Assembly (NCBI GenBank): GCA_024291935.2
Contig: CM044322.1
Location: 27,837,405 to 27,901,404 of the forward strand
Reading direction: 5' to 3'
Length of the DNA: 64,000 bases
Origin: Okapia johnstoni
Lineage: Eukaryota > Chordata > Mammalia > Artiodactyla > Giraffidae
Positions 53,756 through 64,000 of the stretch are shown piece by piece. Position numbers and translations under genes: made by a program. Each line of letters starts with the position of its first letter. Position 1 is the stretch's first letter. The notes beneath the pieces are model-generated. The model was not told the DNA's origin. It did no database searches and saw only the letters and a list, made by a program, of their open reading frames with translations.

Positions 53756-53935
53756 AAGGGGGCCGCAGAGAATGAGATAGTTAGATAACATCACCAACTC
53801 AATGGACAAGAACTTGAGCAAACTCCGGGAGATAGTGGAGGACAGAGGAGCCTGGTGTGCTACAGTCCACGGGGTTGCAAAGAATCAGACACGAGTGAGC
53901 GACTGAACAACAATACAAACTAGTTTTTTTTTTTT
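53756..53935 (+). mobile_element. BovB 3'-end fragment
   Basis: aatgagatagttagataaca and accaactcaatggacaagaa lead into the shared ggagcctggtgtgctacagt and gtgagcgactgaacaacaat end. It abuts the L1 3' end directly and ends in a T run (53925-53935). Confidence 0.9.
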
Positions 53936-54065
53936 TAAAGTAAATCTGACCAGCAAAACTCCAATTATATATACAAACTCTCCTTTAAAATTTAAAATAT
54001 ACACTTATCAATCATGTTTGATCACCACTCCAAGATTTACACAATACAATATAGGTTCCTAATCT

Positions 54066-54190
54066 CAGATATTGTAGAAGGGACTGGCAACCCACTCTAT
54101 ATTCTTGTCTGGAAAATTCCATGGACAGAGGAGCCTGGCAGGCTACAGTCCATGGGGTCACAAAGTCAGACAGGACTAAGCAACTAACAC
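54066..54190 (+). mobile_element. Bov-tA/Bov-A 3' half
   Basis: The text gaagggactggcaacccact, ggaaaattccatggacagag and gcaggctacagtccatgggg is present, while the tRNA-like head is absent. Confidence 0.85.
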
Positions 54191-54444
54191 TTTGTAACAA
54201 GAAAGGAGAGAAGGGATACTAGGGGGCAATGAGTCATTCCCAGCACAGACCATGAATGGAGGGAATAGATGTGGCACAGTAGACAAGGAAAAGGCAGTTG
54301 GACATCTGAAAAACAAGGCGCTAGCCTGAGGAAAAGATGTACTCCGTCTTGAGCCAGGCAATTGGAAGCATATTAAGTTGTGTGTTTTACAAAGGAAATC
54401 AGACTCATTGTTGCCCCCCAGAGGGTAGCTGTATAAAATACTCT

Positions 54445-54535
54445 GGGTCCAATTTCCTCATTTGTAAAATGGGGAGATAAGACTGACATCTCAGGGCTGT
54501 TGTGAGAATTAAATGTGGCACTGGTATGTACAGAT
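54445..54535 (+). repeat. MIR core
   Basis: tttcctcatttgtaaaatgg is followed by ggctgttgtgagaattaaat, the conserved MIR core order. Confidence 0.8.
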
Positions 54536-54830
54536 TTTATAAATTCTAAAATGGAGGTTAAGTACAAGCTATTATGATTATACAACCATAAGATAAAAAT
54601 TTGTTGTTTCTGGTGGTCTGTGAAGGGGGCAAGTGTCCTGAGGAATTGAGCACTTGGTGGTAAAGCTGTCTGCGCTTTCCTCGTGGGCTCAATGAACTAG
54701 CCAACTAGCCTTCCTTTAATATTCCTTAGATATAAATTCTCTGACCACGACAGCCACTGGTGGTGTTAAAAGACAAAGGACACAACTTTAGGAAGGGGTT
54801 TTGTATTTCAGAAAGGTCTAGACAAACACA

Positions 54831-55028
54831 AGGCTTCCCAGATGGTGTAATGGTAAAGAATCTGCCTGCCAAAGCAGGCAACACAGATTTGATCCCTGAG
54901 TCAGGGAGATCCCTGGAGAAGGAAATGGCAACCCACTCCACTATTCTTGCCTGGAAAATTCCATGGACAGAGGAGCATGGTGAGCTACAGTCCATGGGTT
55001 GCAAAGAGTTGGACACAACTGAACACAC
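54831..55028 (+). mobile_element. Bov-tA SINE, sense copy
   Basis: aggcttcccagatggtgtaa begins it, and gttggacacaactgaacaca ends it. Both halves are complete. It is the first of three Bov-tA copies in under 1 kb. Confidence 0.93.
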
Positions 55029-55208
55029 AGGAGCAACTCAGATATACAACAAAGGCTGCTAAATATTAGGTCCTAAACAGATTTTAATTTTTCTAATTCT
55101 CACCCTCTTATATGAAGAATTTTCCTCAGATCTCCCAAATCTCTACAGGACCATGCTATCCACTATGGCTATTTTTGCCATGTGTGTTTTTGTTTTAATT
55201 TAACCATG

Positions 55209-55447
55209 TATGCGTGCCTGCCTGTTAAATCGCTTCAGTCATGTCTGACTCTTTGCGACCCCATGGACTGTAGACTGTAGCCCAACGGGCTCCTCTGTCC
55301 ATGGGATTCTCCAGGCAAGAATACTGGAGTGGGTTGCCATGTCCTCCTCCCGAGTATCTTCCCAATCCAGGGATCCAACGTGAGTCTCTTGCACTGCAGG
55401 TGGATTTTTTTTTTTTTTTAACCGCTGAGCCATCCAGGAAGCCCCTC
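55209..55447 (-). mobile_element. Bov-tA SINE, antisense copy, with target-site duplication
   Basis: The 11-bp repeat atttaaccatg flanks it at 55198-55208 and 55448-55458. A 13-base T run (about 55407-55419) interrupts the tRNA-like half, and the ggactgtagactgtagcc piece carries a small duplication. Confidence 0.93.
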
Positions 55448-55458
55448 ATTTAACCATG

Positions 55459-55776
55459 AAAGTGAAAGTGAAAGACACTCAGTCGTGTTCAACTCTTTGC
55501 GACCCCATGGACTACACATTCCATGGAATTCTCCAGGCCAGAATACTGGGGTGGGTAGCCTTTCCCTTCTCCAGGGGATCTTCCCAACCCAGGGATCAAA
55601 CTCAGGTCTCCTGCATTGCAGACAGATTCTTTACCAGCTAAGCCACAAGGGAAGTCCAAGAATACTGGACTGGGTAGCTTATCCCTGCTCCAGCAGATCT
55701 TCCCGACCCAGGAATCAAACCAGGGTCTCCTGCATTGCAGACGGATTCTTTACCAACTGGGCTATCAGGGAAGCCC
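55459..55776 (-). mobile_element. Composite Bov-tA SINE with a duplicated unit
   Basis: On the plus strand the complement runs from agtgaaagtgaaagacactc to cacaagggaagtcc, then repeats the half unit aagaatactggactgggtag to atcagggaagccc. This is the same architecture as the copy at 12150-12451. Confidence 0.92.
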
Positions 55777-57519
55777 ATATTAAAGCTAAAAAGTCACACA
55801 GGTGACATTTTAACAGCTACATGTCACTATCATATTATATAATACAAACTAAAAAATATCTCCACCTCTGAAAAAAAATTCTACTGTACAAAGCTCATTT
55901 AAACTACAGAAATTAAAAGCAAAGTCAAAAACCTTTTGCCTGTGATAGGGAAATCTACCACTCTCAGGAGAAGAGGTTTTTCCCTTCTACATACTAAATA
56001 ACTCCATGTTACCAAATGGTTGGAATCGTTCACCCCCTGAATCTCAGCAGCACCCCAGCAACTCCAGGCTCTCTCCTTGTCCAACCAGCATCACCTCAAT
56101 CCGTGAGTACATGTTCAGACCAGAAAAGATGCTGCTGTAAAGCTGAAGAGCAGTGCACTACCAGCAGCTTAGCCTCTTCCTGAATATGTCGTGTTTTAAA
56201 TTATGGGAAATGTATGCGGTCAATTCCCATATCTTAAGAAATTGCACAGATGATATGACAGTCTGTTACTGATTCAAAATCATTTTTTAAATGCCAGGCC
56301 AATTAGTGTCCAGCCTCGAGTCTATCAGTTCCCAGGAAGGCTCCACGCCCCTTCCGTTACCTCTCAGATCTACAGCAGCCACGCCCAAGCCCACCCCTCA
56401 GCGGTTAAGCCACCTCAAGCCTTCCCACCAGCCCCTCGTCCACTCTCAGGAAAACTGTCTGCAATTCAGGTCTCCTCAACCTGGCTGTGTGGCACAGGTG
56501 CTCATGGCGCTCCTCTAACCCACCCGAGTCTCAGGCTTACAGATGGACTGACGGACACTTTCAGGAGGTCTGACTCAGTCAAGTCCAAGAACTAACCCTG
56601 CCCACACAAACAGCCCCAAACGGATGCACCCTCTACTTCCAGCCTGTGCTAGGGGAGGGTAAGAGACAGGGCCTCACAACTCGGCAACCACAATTTGAGG
56701 GGAGCACCACGAGGCAGTAACTGTGCTCAATCAACATGACCAAAAGCAACACTGGTGGCCAGAAAGAGCCTCTCTGAGGAGGTGCCACTCAGGCTGAGAA
56801 CTAAAGGATCAAGGACTCAGTAATGAAAACAGCAAAAGGAAAGAGATGTCCGGTGGACAGGCAGGCAGACCAGCCTGGGAGTCTGAAAGGCTGGGGTAGA
56901 GATACAAATTAAAGAATCATCGAAACTATCAGTAAATAGCATTTAAAACAGACAAGAACAGATGGGAACGGCCACGATCACCTGAGGACACCCCCCAAGA
57001 ACAGAGGGAAACCTGGCCTGAGGATGGAGAAAGACCAGACCACTGAGGGTATGCAGGGCCTGCCAGAGAGGAACCTCAGAAGGCAACCAAGAAAGACAAA
57101 CAAGACAGCAGGAGGAGAACCAGGAACCAAGAGAAGTGTGATGGGCAGAACATGCTGAAAACAGAACATACCCATTTCAGGGCGCTTCCTCACTGGGCAG
57201 GTGGTGTGGTGCACACGGAGAATGGATGAGAGCTGGGCAAGGACTCTCCAGGGTCTCCATCCTCTGAGACCACCCTGGACTGAAAAGCCCAGCTCTGTTC
57301 CTGAACTTTGGTTCCAAGAGACACTCAGAATCCTGATAAGACATTTATCTTTTCTACTTAAGTTCTCTCTATTGGTTTCTTCAACCTGAAACTAAAATTC
57401 TCTTCATAAGCTCGGCCATGAAAGGAAGGGAAAGATGTGGGCCACTGGGAGCCAGGAAGGCGAGGGGAACAGGCCTGGGAGGAAGCTCCCGGCTGAAGTG
57501 GGTTGAAGAAAGGCCCTCA
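55777..57519. other. Intronic sequence with a probable L2 piece
   Basis: ctctctgaggaggtgccact with gctgagaactaaaggatcaa at about 56770-57060 resembles antisense L2. The rest is not recognised. Confidence 0.45.
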
Positions 57520-57870
57520 AATACTCTTGTTCACCTGAAACCTACGAAAGTGACTTATTTGGAAAAAAAGGTCTTTGCAGGTATAATTAGTTTTAACTCA
57601 CAACGAGGTCACACTGGATTAGTCCCTCATCTAATGACTGGTGTTCTTATAGGAGCAGAGACAGATAGATTGAGAGAGAAGGCCATGTGAAAGAGGCAGA
57701 AACTGGATTGCCAACAACCACCCAAAGCCAGAAAGAGGCACCCAAGGGAGCTGTCCTGCCAACACCTGGATTTCAGACTTCCAGCCTTTGAAACTCTGAG
57801 AGAACACATTTCTGCTGGTTTAGCCCCTCAGTCTGTGGTAATGTTACTGCAGCCCCAGGAAACTAACACT
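57520..57870 (+). repeat. Possible MaLR (MLT1/MST-like) LTR remnant
   Basis: ggtctttgcaggtataatta, ctaatgactggtgttcttat, gagaaggccatgtgaaagag, cctgccaacacctggatttc and caggaaactaacac fall in the order of old MaLR-type LTRs. No genes are associated. The family assignment is from memory and approximate. Confidence 0.5.
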
Positions 57871-58024
57871 TCAGAGCCAAAGAGAAGAACCCCTGAAAAC
57901 CTGAAGTGAGACAGCATCCACAAAGACAGAAATAAAGAGCAGGGGTCAGCTTGGAGAAGTGCGTGAGGAAAGGAAGAAGGCGAATGAGGCAGAGGTGGTA
58001 AAGGAAGCGGACATGCTAGTGCTT

Positions 58025-58165
58025 GCACCACATTAGGCCCGGGGTAAGCATTCCATTTGCACCGTCTCAGTTCATCCTCACCACTATCCAAGAGGTGGGG
58101 AAACTGGGAGAGGAGTTAAATAACCTGCTCACGGCCTCAAAGCTCCGACTGCAGAGCCAGGATGT
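58025..58165 (-). repeat. MIR, antisense copy
   Basis: aagaggtggggaaactggga, gttaaataacctgctcacgg and gcagagccaggatgtccagt follow antisense MIR. Confidence 0.78.
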
Positions 58166-58939
58166 CCAGTTCTTAAGCACAGGGAAGCCAAGGAGGAAGC
58201 AATGCCATTGACAGTTGTGCAGTTAACAGTCATGTTTTCAAAGATGACTTTCAGAAATACATGTAATATGTTAAAGTAGACAGAGCAGAATTTAAAAATC
58301 TAAGTATACAGTGTGACCTCCAATCTGGGGAGGTATCTCTGAACACATGTGCGCGAGCAATACAAAAGACTCAAGGGAAATACAACATTACAAGGTTATT
58401 TCCAGATAGGTCAACGATTGATTTCCCCCTCATTTTTATAATCCTAATTTTGTACAATAAACAATTAAACACTTCTACTATTAAAACACAAAATTTAAAG
58501 ATAAAAACTGGAGACAATAAAATGGACTTGCTGAAAGGACATTTTTATAAAAATAACAACAGTGGTGGCTTAGGGGGAACAGGAACAGGCCCTCAAAGGA
58601 GGAGGACAGGAGGGATGGAAGAACTGTGGCAGTGGAGACAGACTGCCTGTCCAGGGAGTTTAATTTTAAATAAGGAAAAAAAAAAAAGAATAGTGGCTGA
58701 AAAAGACACCAAGATTAACTGGGAGATTGAGTTATATAAGACTTATTAGTCACATTTGAAGGTAGAACAGAAAGAGCCTCTGAAGAAGAAACGAAAGATA
58801 GAAGTGTAGATGAGCACGTCCTCAAGTGGAAGAACCTTCCCTTTAATAATCTATGAAGGAGGCAGAGGCAGACACAGAAGTCCTGAGATGGGAGACTGGA
58901 GAGGCATGCACGCTAGATGGTCCACAGTGTTAACAGGTA

Positions 58940-59155
58940 AGAGCTCTGGAGGCAAATAACTGACATTCAGATATGGGTTCAGCAGATTCCTAGTTGTGAC
59001 TCGGGCCAATTACCTAATCTCCCCGACAGGTTTAGCCATCTGTGAAATGGGTCTACTCACAGGACCAGGCTCAGAACTGATGAGTGGATCAGAGTGTAAT
59101 ACCATCAAGCTCTTAGCATGGCATCTAGCTAACAGTAGGTGCCTAACAAGCATGA
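58940..59155 (+). repeat. MIR, near full length
   Basis: Ordered matches: agctctggaggcaaataact, ttcctagttgtgactcgggc, ccatctgtgaaatgggtcta, then tctagctaacagtaggtgcc. It is diverged but spans most of the element. Confidence 0.75.
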
Positions 59156-59464
59156 GCTAACAGCACTGGTCATCTGCAAAATGCAAGTTCATCTACTGCT
59201 GAGGGAACTTGCAGGTGGAGGACGGAAGGGCCATGGTTTGAAGTACTTTATTTCAACAGGGTTATCTTCAACCACCTCTTACAACACGTTTTATATATAG
59301 GAACATCTATGCCAAATGGAAAGTAACATCCATTTCCCAAGCCTTCATTTCAGTTCCTAGCTCGGTCCTGTCTCAATGCTTCTCCCTTTGTCCAGATATC
59401 TGCCTGGCTCATCCCCTAACCTCCTTCTGCACTCAACCTCAAATGTTTCCACCATCCGTTTCTT

Positions 59465-59606
59465 TTTTTAAAAAAATATTTATTTATTTGGCTGCACAGG
59501 GTCTTGGTTGTGGCATGCAGGATCTAATTTCCTGACCAGGGATTGAACCCAGGGCCCCTGCTATGGGACCACGCAATCTTAGCCACTGGACCACCAGAGA
59601 AGTTCC
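59465..59606 (-). mobile_element. CHR-type SINE, antisense copy
   Basis: tatttatttatttggctgca leads on the plus strand, then cctgaccagggattgaaccc and ggaccaccagagaagttcc. It pairs in inverted orientation with the sense copy about 100 bp away. Confidence 0.9.
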
Positions 59607-59707
59607 TCTACCACCTTTTAAAATGAAATCCCAGCCATCTCTGAAGCCCTGCCCTAACTTCTTTTTCAGCACCTTTTCCTTTTCCTGCTCACCATTGCCA
59701 TCAAACA

Positions 59708-59829
59708 AATACTTCCCTTGTGGTCCAGTGGTTAAGATTGCACTTCCACTGCAGAAGGCAAGGGTTCAACCCATGGTCAAAGAACAAAGATCCCACATGC
59801 CACACAGCACGGTCAAAAATGAAAAAATA
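59708..59829 (+). mobile_element. CHR-type SINE, sense copy
   Basis: acttcccttgtggtccagtg leads, followed by gttaagattgcacttccact and an A-rich tail. Confidence 0.88.
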
Positions 59830-60499
59830 AGTAACATTAATCCCCTTCCTTCAGAGCCACCCCCTACCCCATTGCCAATCATCGGCCCTGGGAAGTCCTG
59901 ACCACTGAACCCTCAATGATTTCTCACTCCCAGCCAAAGCTGCTTCTCTGATACTTCCCTCCCCCCTCTCGGAGGGGCTGCAGTAACATTACCACAGCCT
60001 GAGGGGCTAAACCAGCAGAAATGTGTTCTCACAGGAGCTGACACCGCTATGATGTTCTTCCAACTCTTCCCACTCCTCTGAGCAGCTTTTCCTCTGCCCA
60101 TCCTGCTACACCCAAGCTGCACCCGTGGTCTTCAACCTTCAGAGAATCTCTAGGTGGTTCTTCTCCCCGGGAAAAGGCACAACCCTACACCTGTAAGGAC
60201 ACATCAGGACAGGGTGCCTGTCTCCAGAGAAGGGCCTCACTGGTCCCCGCAGGCACCTGGCCAAGGCCCTCAAGTGGTCCTGCAGGGTAAGCACTGCACT
60301 CCTCTCCCATCATGCTGCTCGGAGGCCAAGGCTCAGGCTCCCTATACGTTCTTCATTACTGAGGACCCCAGGGGCTCTTGTTTATATAGGTTATATCAAC
60401 AGGTATTTACTATATTAGAAACTAAACCAGAGACTTTCTAAAAACGTTCAATAAGCATACTGCCTGTTACCATAAACAATATTTTTACAAAATATAACC
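59830..60499. other. Intronic sequence, nothing recognised
   Basis: No gene or repeat is supported between the SINE and the transposase-derived pseudogene. Confidence 0.5.
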
Positions 60500-60572
60500 A
60501 GAAAAATAACTTGGAGAGAAGAGCAGTAACATTGTACATATCAGCATAGCTGTTAAGTGTCTGCCTGAGGGC

Positions 60573-60601
60573 GGGGGGGGGGGGGGGGGGGGGGGGGGGG
60601 G
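60573..60601 (+). repeat. G homopolymer, 29 bases
   Basis: An uninterrupted G run (C run in the gene sense) inside the hAT-derived pseudogene, between its last two recognisable blocks. It is the longest homopolymer in the window. Confidence 0.85.
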
Positions 60602-61456
60602 AGCAGGTCAATCTGGTGCCGCACTTTGTCCAGTTGAAGGAGGTGAGGAATATTCTCACACAAATACATGACAGAAAAAGGGAGTGATTTAATAGCCTTT
60701 TCAAATAAATGTCGACAGTCTTCTTTGATACTACATCAAAACTTGACAGGTGGTAAGTTTCTTAAAGTTCTGATGTGGAATCCGGAACCGTGTCAGTGTC
60801 AGTTAACTGTTCACACTGTTACATCAAACCAGGGACCTCACTCCACTCTGATGCTTTGAATGGATCTTTTACCCATCCCCAAGTTCCGAGCATCAAGCAT
60901 GGGCCACTGGAAAACATCACTTCCCTGAGTTAAGCAGATCTTCCCAACGTTGACACATTTAATCATATAACATTAAAAAAAGAAACATTTCCTTAATATC
61001 TCCTCCTATCTTGAAAGAAAAGTACCAGGAAGCTGTCAAGCTCATAGTAGCAGTATCAAGTTTTCCAAAATTCAAATTTCCAACTGAAAGCTCAAATTTT
61101 ATCACTGTCAACAATAATGTCAGTTATTTTCCTTGAAGTATCTGGTTCACTTAATTCGTTTTTAAGAAAATATCTGCCAAGTTCCCCTGTATAAACAGTC
61201 ATCATTTTCTGTCGGCTATTCTTTCAACTCAAGTAATGGTATAGCTGCTGTCCAGACTCTCATCTGTTAAGATGTTATGTTAGGATCAGTGCTTTATGCT
61301 GACTTCCCATTTTGTCACACAGACCAGTAAAAAGATGAGTACTCAGGTTGCAGTTTAATAAAATTGATTTTTATTGCTTCATCAAAGACATTAAATTGAT
61401 TTTTTTTTAACCACAAGTTCACAGCGACGAAGGATACTATGACTACAATAACCACC

Positions 61457-62656
61457 AAGAACTTCCAGATGTACAAGCTAGATTTAGAAAAGGCAGAGGA
61501 ACCAGAGATCAAATTGCCAACATCCGCTGGAACATAGAAAAAGTTAGAGAATTCCAGAAAAACATCTACTTATGCTTCATTGACTACATTAAAGCCTTTG
61601 ACCACAGATCACAATAAACTTTGGAACATTCTTCAAGAGATGAGAATATCAGACCACCTTACCTACCTGTTATGAAACCTGTATGCAGGTCAAGAAGCAA
61701 CAGTTAGAACCAGACATGGAACAAAGAACTGGTTCAAAATTAGGAAACTAGAACATCAAGACTGTAAATTGTCACCCTGCTTATTTAACCTATATGCATG
61801 GTACATCATGTGAAATGCCAGGCTAGATGAAGCATAAGCTGGAATCTCAAGAAAGCTGGGAGAAATATCAATAACCTCAGATATGCAGATGACACCACCC
61901 TTATAGCACAAATCGAAGAGGAACTAAAAAGCCTCCTGATGAAAGTGAAAGAGGAGAGTGAAAAAGCTGGCTTAAAGCTCAACATTCAAAAAACAAAGAT
62001 CATAGCATCCAGTCCCATCACTTCACGGCAAGTAGATGGAGAAAAAATGGAAACCGACAGACTATTTTCTTGGCCTTCAAAATCACTGTGGACAGTGACT
62101 GCAGCCATGAAATTAAGGGCCGCTTGCTCCCTGGAAGAAAAGTAATGACAAATCTAGACAGCATATTCAAAAGCAGAGACATCACTTTGCCTACAAAGGT
62201 CCGTATAGCCAAAGCTATGATTTTTCCAGTAGTCATGTACGTATGTGAGAGCTGGACAATAAAAAAGGCTGAGCACTGAAGAACTGATGCCTTCGAACTG
62301 TGGTGCTAGAGAAGACTCTTGAGAGTCCCTTGGACAGCAAGGAGATCAAACCAGTCAATCCTAAAGGAAATCAGTCCTGAATATTCACTGGAAGGACTGA
62401 TGCTAAAGCTGAAGCTTCAATACTTTGGCCACCAGATCCAAAGAGCCGACTCATTGGGAAAGACCCTGATGCTGGGAAAGACTGAAGGCAGGAGAAGAGA
62501 AAGACAGAGGATCAGACGGTTGGATGGCATCACTGACTCAATGGACATGACTTTGGGCAAACTCAAGAAGATAGTGATGGACAGGGAAGCCTGGCATGCT
62601 GCAGTCCATAGGGTCGCAAAGAGTTAGACCCAACTGAGCAATTGAACAACAACAAA
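61457..62656 (+). mobile_element. BovB LINE, 5'-truncated (about 1.2 kb), inserted in the hAT pseudogene
   Basis: It starts at aagaacttccagatgtacaa and ends at gcaattgaacaacaacaaaa. Motif A text (cttcattgactacattaaag) lies at about 61576-61595 and the YADD box at 61882-61893. Later frames (62070-62279, 62319-62627) retain KVMTNLDSIFKSRDITLPTK and [20 protein letters not shown]. Several stops are present. aaccac occurs at both edges and may be a remnant of the target duplication. Confidence 0.95.
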
Positions 62657-62792
62657 AACCACTGTAAATGGCTTGGTACCACAGCCCTGATTTGTGCTAC
62701 AGAACCAGCAGTGTCAACCACCACTGCTTTTGTACCATCAGTGGGAATGTCAATACAGTGAAAGTCAAATGACATCTTAATGTGATCCTAAC

Positions 62793-63012
62793 AGTCAAAG
62801 TGTTAGTTGCTCAGTCCTGTCCAACTCTTCGTGACCCCATGGACTGTCGCCCTCCAGACTCTTCTGTCCATGGGATTCTCCAGGCCTCCAGGCAAGAATA
62901 CTGGAGTGGGTTGCCATTTCCTTCTCCAGGGGATCTTCCCGACTCAGGGACTGAACCTGGTTCTCCCACACTGCAGGCAGATTCTTTACTGTCTGAGCCA
63001 CTAGGGAAGCCC
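62793..63012 (-). mobile_element. Bov-tA SINE, antisense copy
   Basis: It runs from agtcaaagtgttagttgctc on the plus strand to ctgagccactagggaagccc. It contains a short internal duplication, caggcctccaggcaag. It abuts the upstream edge of the hAT-derived pseudogene. Confidence 0.92.
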
Positions 63013-63179
63013 AGATCATGACACCATCTTGGACCTAATGAGTCCCAGAGTCCACAGATGGTACTCCTCAGACCCCTCACTCTAAGTAATGGTGACACCC
63101 AAGACTTCAACCACCATCTAAATACTAATAATTCATTCAGACCACTCCTCCAGGGCTCTACGTTCACAAGTAACAAAAG

Positions 63180-63440
63180 TCAACAATTCGACAAACACTT
63201 CAGAGTTTCAGAGACTGGTAATACTGCAGTTGAACCAAAGTGCCTGTCTTCGTGGAACTTAGAACTAGTGGGCAAATCAACATAAAGATTAGGGGGGCAG
63301 AGCAAGGGAAGACAGAGATTAACGGGAGTGGACAACGGCCTCTAAGGAGGGGATACAGGTACAAAGACCTTAATGAAGGAGTGGAGGGTACCAACAAACC
63401 TCCAGAAGAGCTTTGCAAGGAGGAGTAGAAAGAATAAGAG
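63180..63440 (-). repeat. L2, antisense copy
   Basis: gtgcctgtcttcgtggaact with tagaactagtgggcaaatca, followed by a purine-rich stretch, matches antisense L2 (ccctcgtggagcttacattc). Confidence 0.6.
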
Positions 63441-63680
63441 CTGGTGTGTTCTGATGCAGAATATGGGAATGTCTCCTGGGGTCCTCAAAACCAAGATGCA
63501 AAGTTCACTGTGTCTTCTCAGCAAACCACTGCTCATTTCACTAAATGCAAGACGGCCACCCAGATATCCAGGACAGAAACGTGTACTCATTCATTCCATT
63601 CTGACCTTCCACTAAGTCATCAAGGCGTCTCAGTCACCAGCTACCAGCTTTTCAACCCTGACCCAGACCCCCTTCCTCTT

Positions 63681-63714
63681 TATAGCATCCCATCTGCTAT
63701 AGCATCCCATCTGG
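63681..63714 (+). repeat. 17-bp direct tandem duplication
   Basis: tatagcatcccatctg occurs at 63681 and again at 63698 with no spacer beyond one base. Confidence 0.85.
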
Positions 63715-63764
63715 AATCTGACCTGTCTTCCTCCTTCCTCTGAGCACGCTCCAAGTTCAAGTAC

Positions 63765-63905
63765 CAAGTGACTCATTCCTGATCAGGTAAATCGTCTTAA
63801 AACCCTTTGAAAGCTTCCTAGAGCCCTCAAAGTAAAGATGCAAATTCTTTACCAAGGGTCTGACCTCTTGGTGTCCATTTCTCACCACTCTCCAGCCCTG
63901 TGGAA
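63765..63905 (+). repeat. L2 trace, sense copy
   Basis: cttaaaaccctttgaaagct, ccctcaaagtaaagatgcaa and ttctttaccaagggtctgac parallel the L2 passage that reads cttaaaaccctccaatggct in the consensus. Confidence 0.55.
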
Positions 63906-63969
63906 CTTATGTCCCTGGATAAATCATGTTTTTTCATTCTGTAATTATTGAGCACCTATCCTGCAATAT

Positions 63970-64000
63970 GGGCTTCCCTTGTGGCTCAGCTGGTAAAGAA
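63970..64000 (+). mobile_element. Bov-tA SINE head, cut by the window edge
   Basis: gggcttcccttgtggctcag followed by ctggtaaagaa is the near-consensus 5' end of a sense Bov-tA. The rest lies beyond position 64000. Confidence 0.9.

Larger units (their letters stand above)
60500..62785 (-). pseudogene. hAT (Buster/ZBED-FAM200-like) transposase-derived pseudogene, split by a BovB
   Basis: Collinear pieces of a hAT-superfamily transposase are readable on the minus strand in several frames. IDIPTDGTKAVVVDTAGSVA is at about 62690-62750 and contains the TDG motif of the second catalytic aspartate. FDEAIKINFIKLQP is near 61350 and GLCDKMGSQHKALILT near 61280-61325. FSWKFEFWK is near 61050-61090 and WVKDPF at about 60858-60875. 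EKAIKSLPFSVMYLCEN at about 60652-60702 is the C-terminal dimerisation block with its conserved Glu, and LNSYADM is near 60540. In ZBED5, FAM200 and related Buster-clade genes the same motifs occur in this order. Stops and frameshifts show it is dead. The N-terminal half is absent. Between 61457 and 62656 a BovB LINE has inserted. Whether it is a retrocopy of a host gene or a fossil transposon is not resolved. Confidence 0.8.
16097..64000 (-). other. GNB1: GNB1 5'-UTR intron sequence (>47.9 kb, continues beyond the window)
   Basis: No coding exon and no CpG island is seen upstream of the ATG exon, so the promoter lies beyond the window. In human, as I recall, the first exon is some 65 kb upstream of the ATG exon, which fits. 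A second short non-coding exon may lie inside this stretch; I could not locate one without a reference transcript. Confidence 0.75.

Overview
This is mammalian nuclear DNA from a ruminant, most likely a bovid. The evidence is the interspersed repeats: BovB LINEs, Bov-tA and Bov-A2 SINEs and cetartiodactyl CHR-type tRNA-Glu SINEs are all abundant, alongside older mammalian repeats (L1, L2, MIR, MER5A, Tigger). The sequence alone does not separate cattle, buffalo, sheep and goat.

There is one protein-coding gene, on the minus strand: GNB1, encoding the G-protein beta-1 subunit. Six coding exons lie at 15994-16050 (ATG exon), 12034-12072, 10370-10476, 7114-7177, 5888-6050 and 510-576. Their coding lengths are 57, 39, 107, 64, 163 and 67 bp. 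They join in frame to give residues 1-165 plus two bases of codon 166, and I see no difference from the mammalian Gbeta1 sequence I know. The remaining WD40 repeats lie to the left of position 1. The promoter and first exon lie to the right of position 64000, because 16097-64000 looks wholly like 5'-UTR intron and holds no CpG island.

Region by region: 1-16100 is the exon-bearing part, with short introns, three CHR SINEs, one composite Bov-tA and several short degenerate tandem repeats. 16100-64000 is one large intron filled with nested retroelements. It holds five clear BovB LINE copies plus further BovB 3' pieces, a near-inverted BovB pair at 40.6-42.8 kb, and several L1 pieces. It also holds a complete-ended but internally deleted Tigger DNA transposon at 36472-36917 and a MER5A at about 50.5 kb.

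The least ordinary item is at about 60.5-62.8 kb: a decayed hAT (Buster/ZBED-FAM200-like) transposase-derived sequence on the minus strand, split by a BovB insertion. A compact CTCF-like plus full CRE motif pair sits at 40428-40466 in otherwise non-repetitive intron.

I see no prokaryotic features, CRISPR array or second functional gene. Nearly all the open reading frames in the window are chance frames in introns or frames inside repeats. I found no evidence for an undescribed biological system; the findings are genomic observations of moderate interest.
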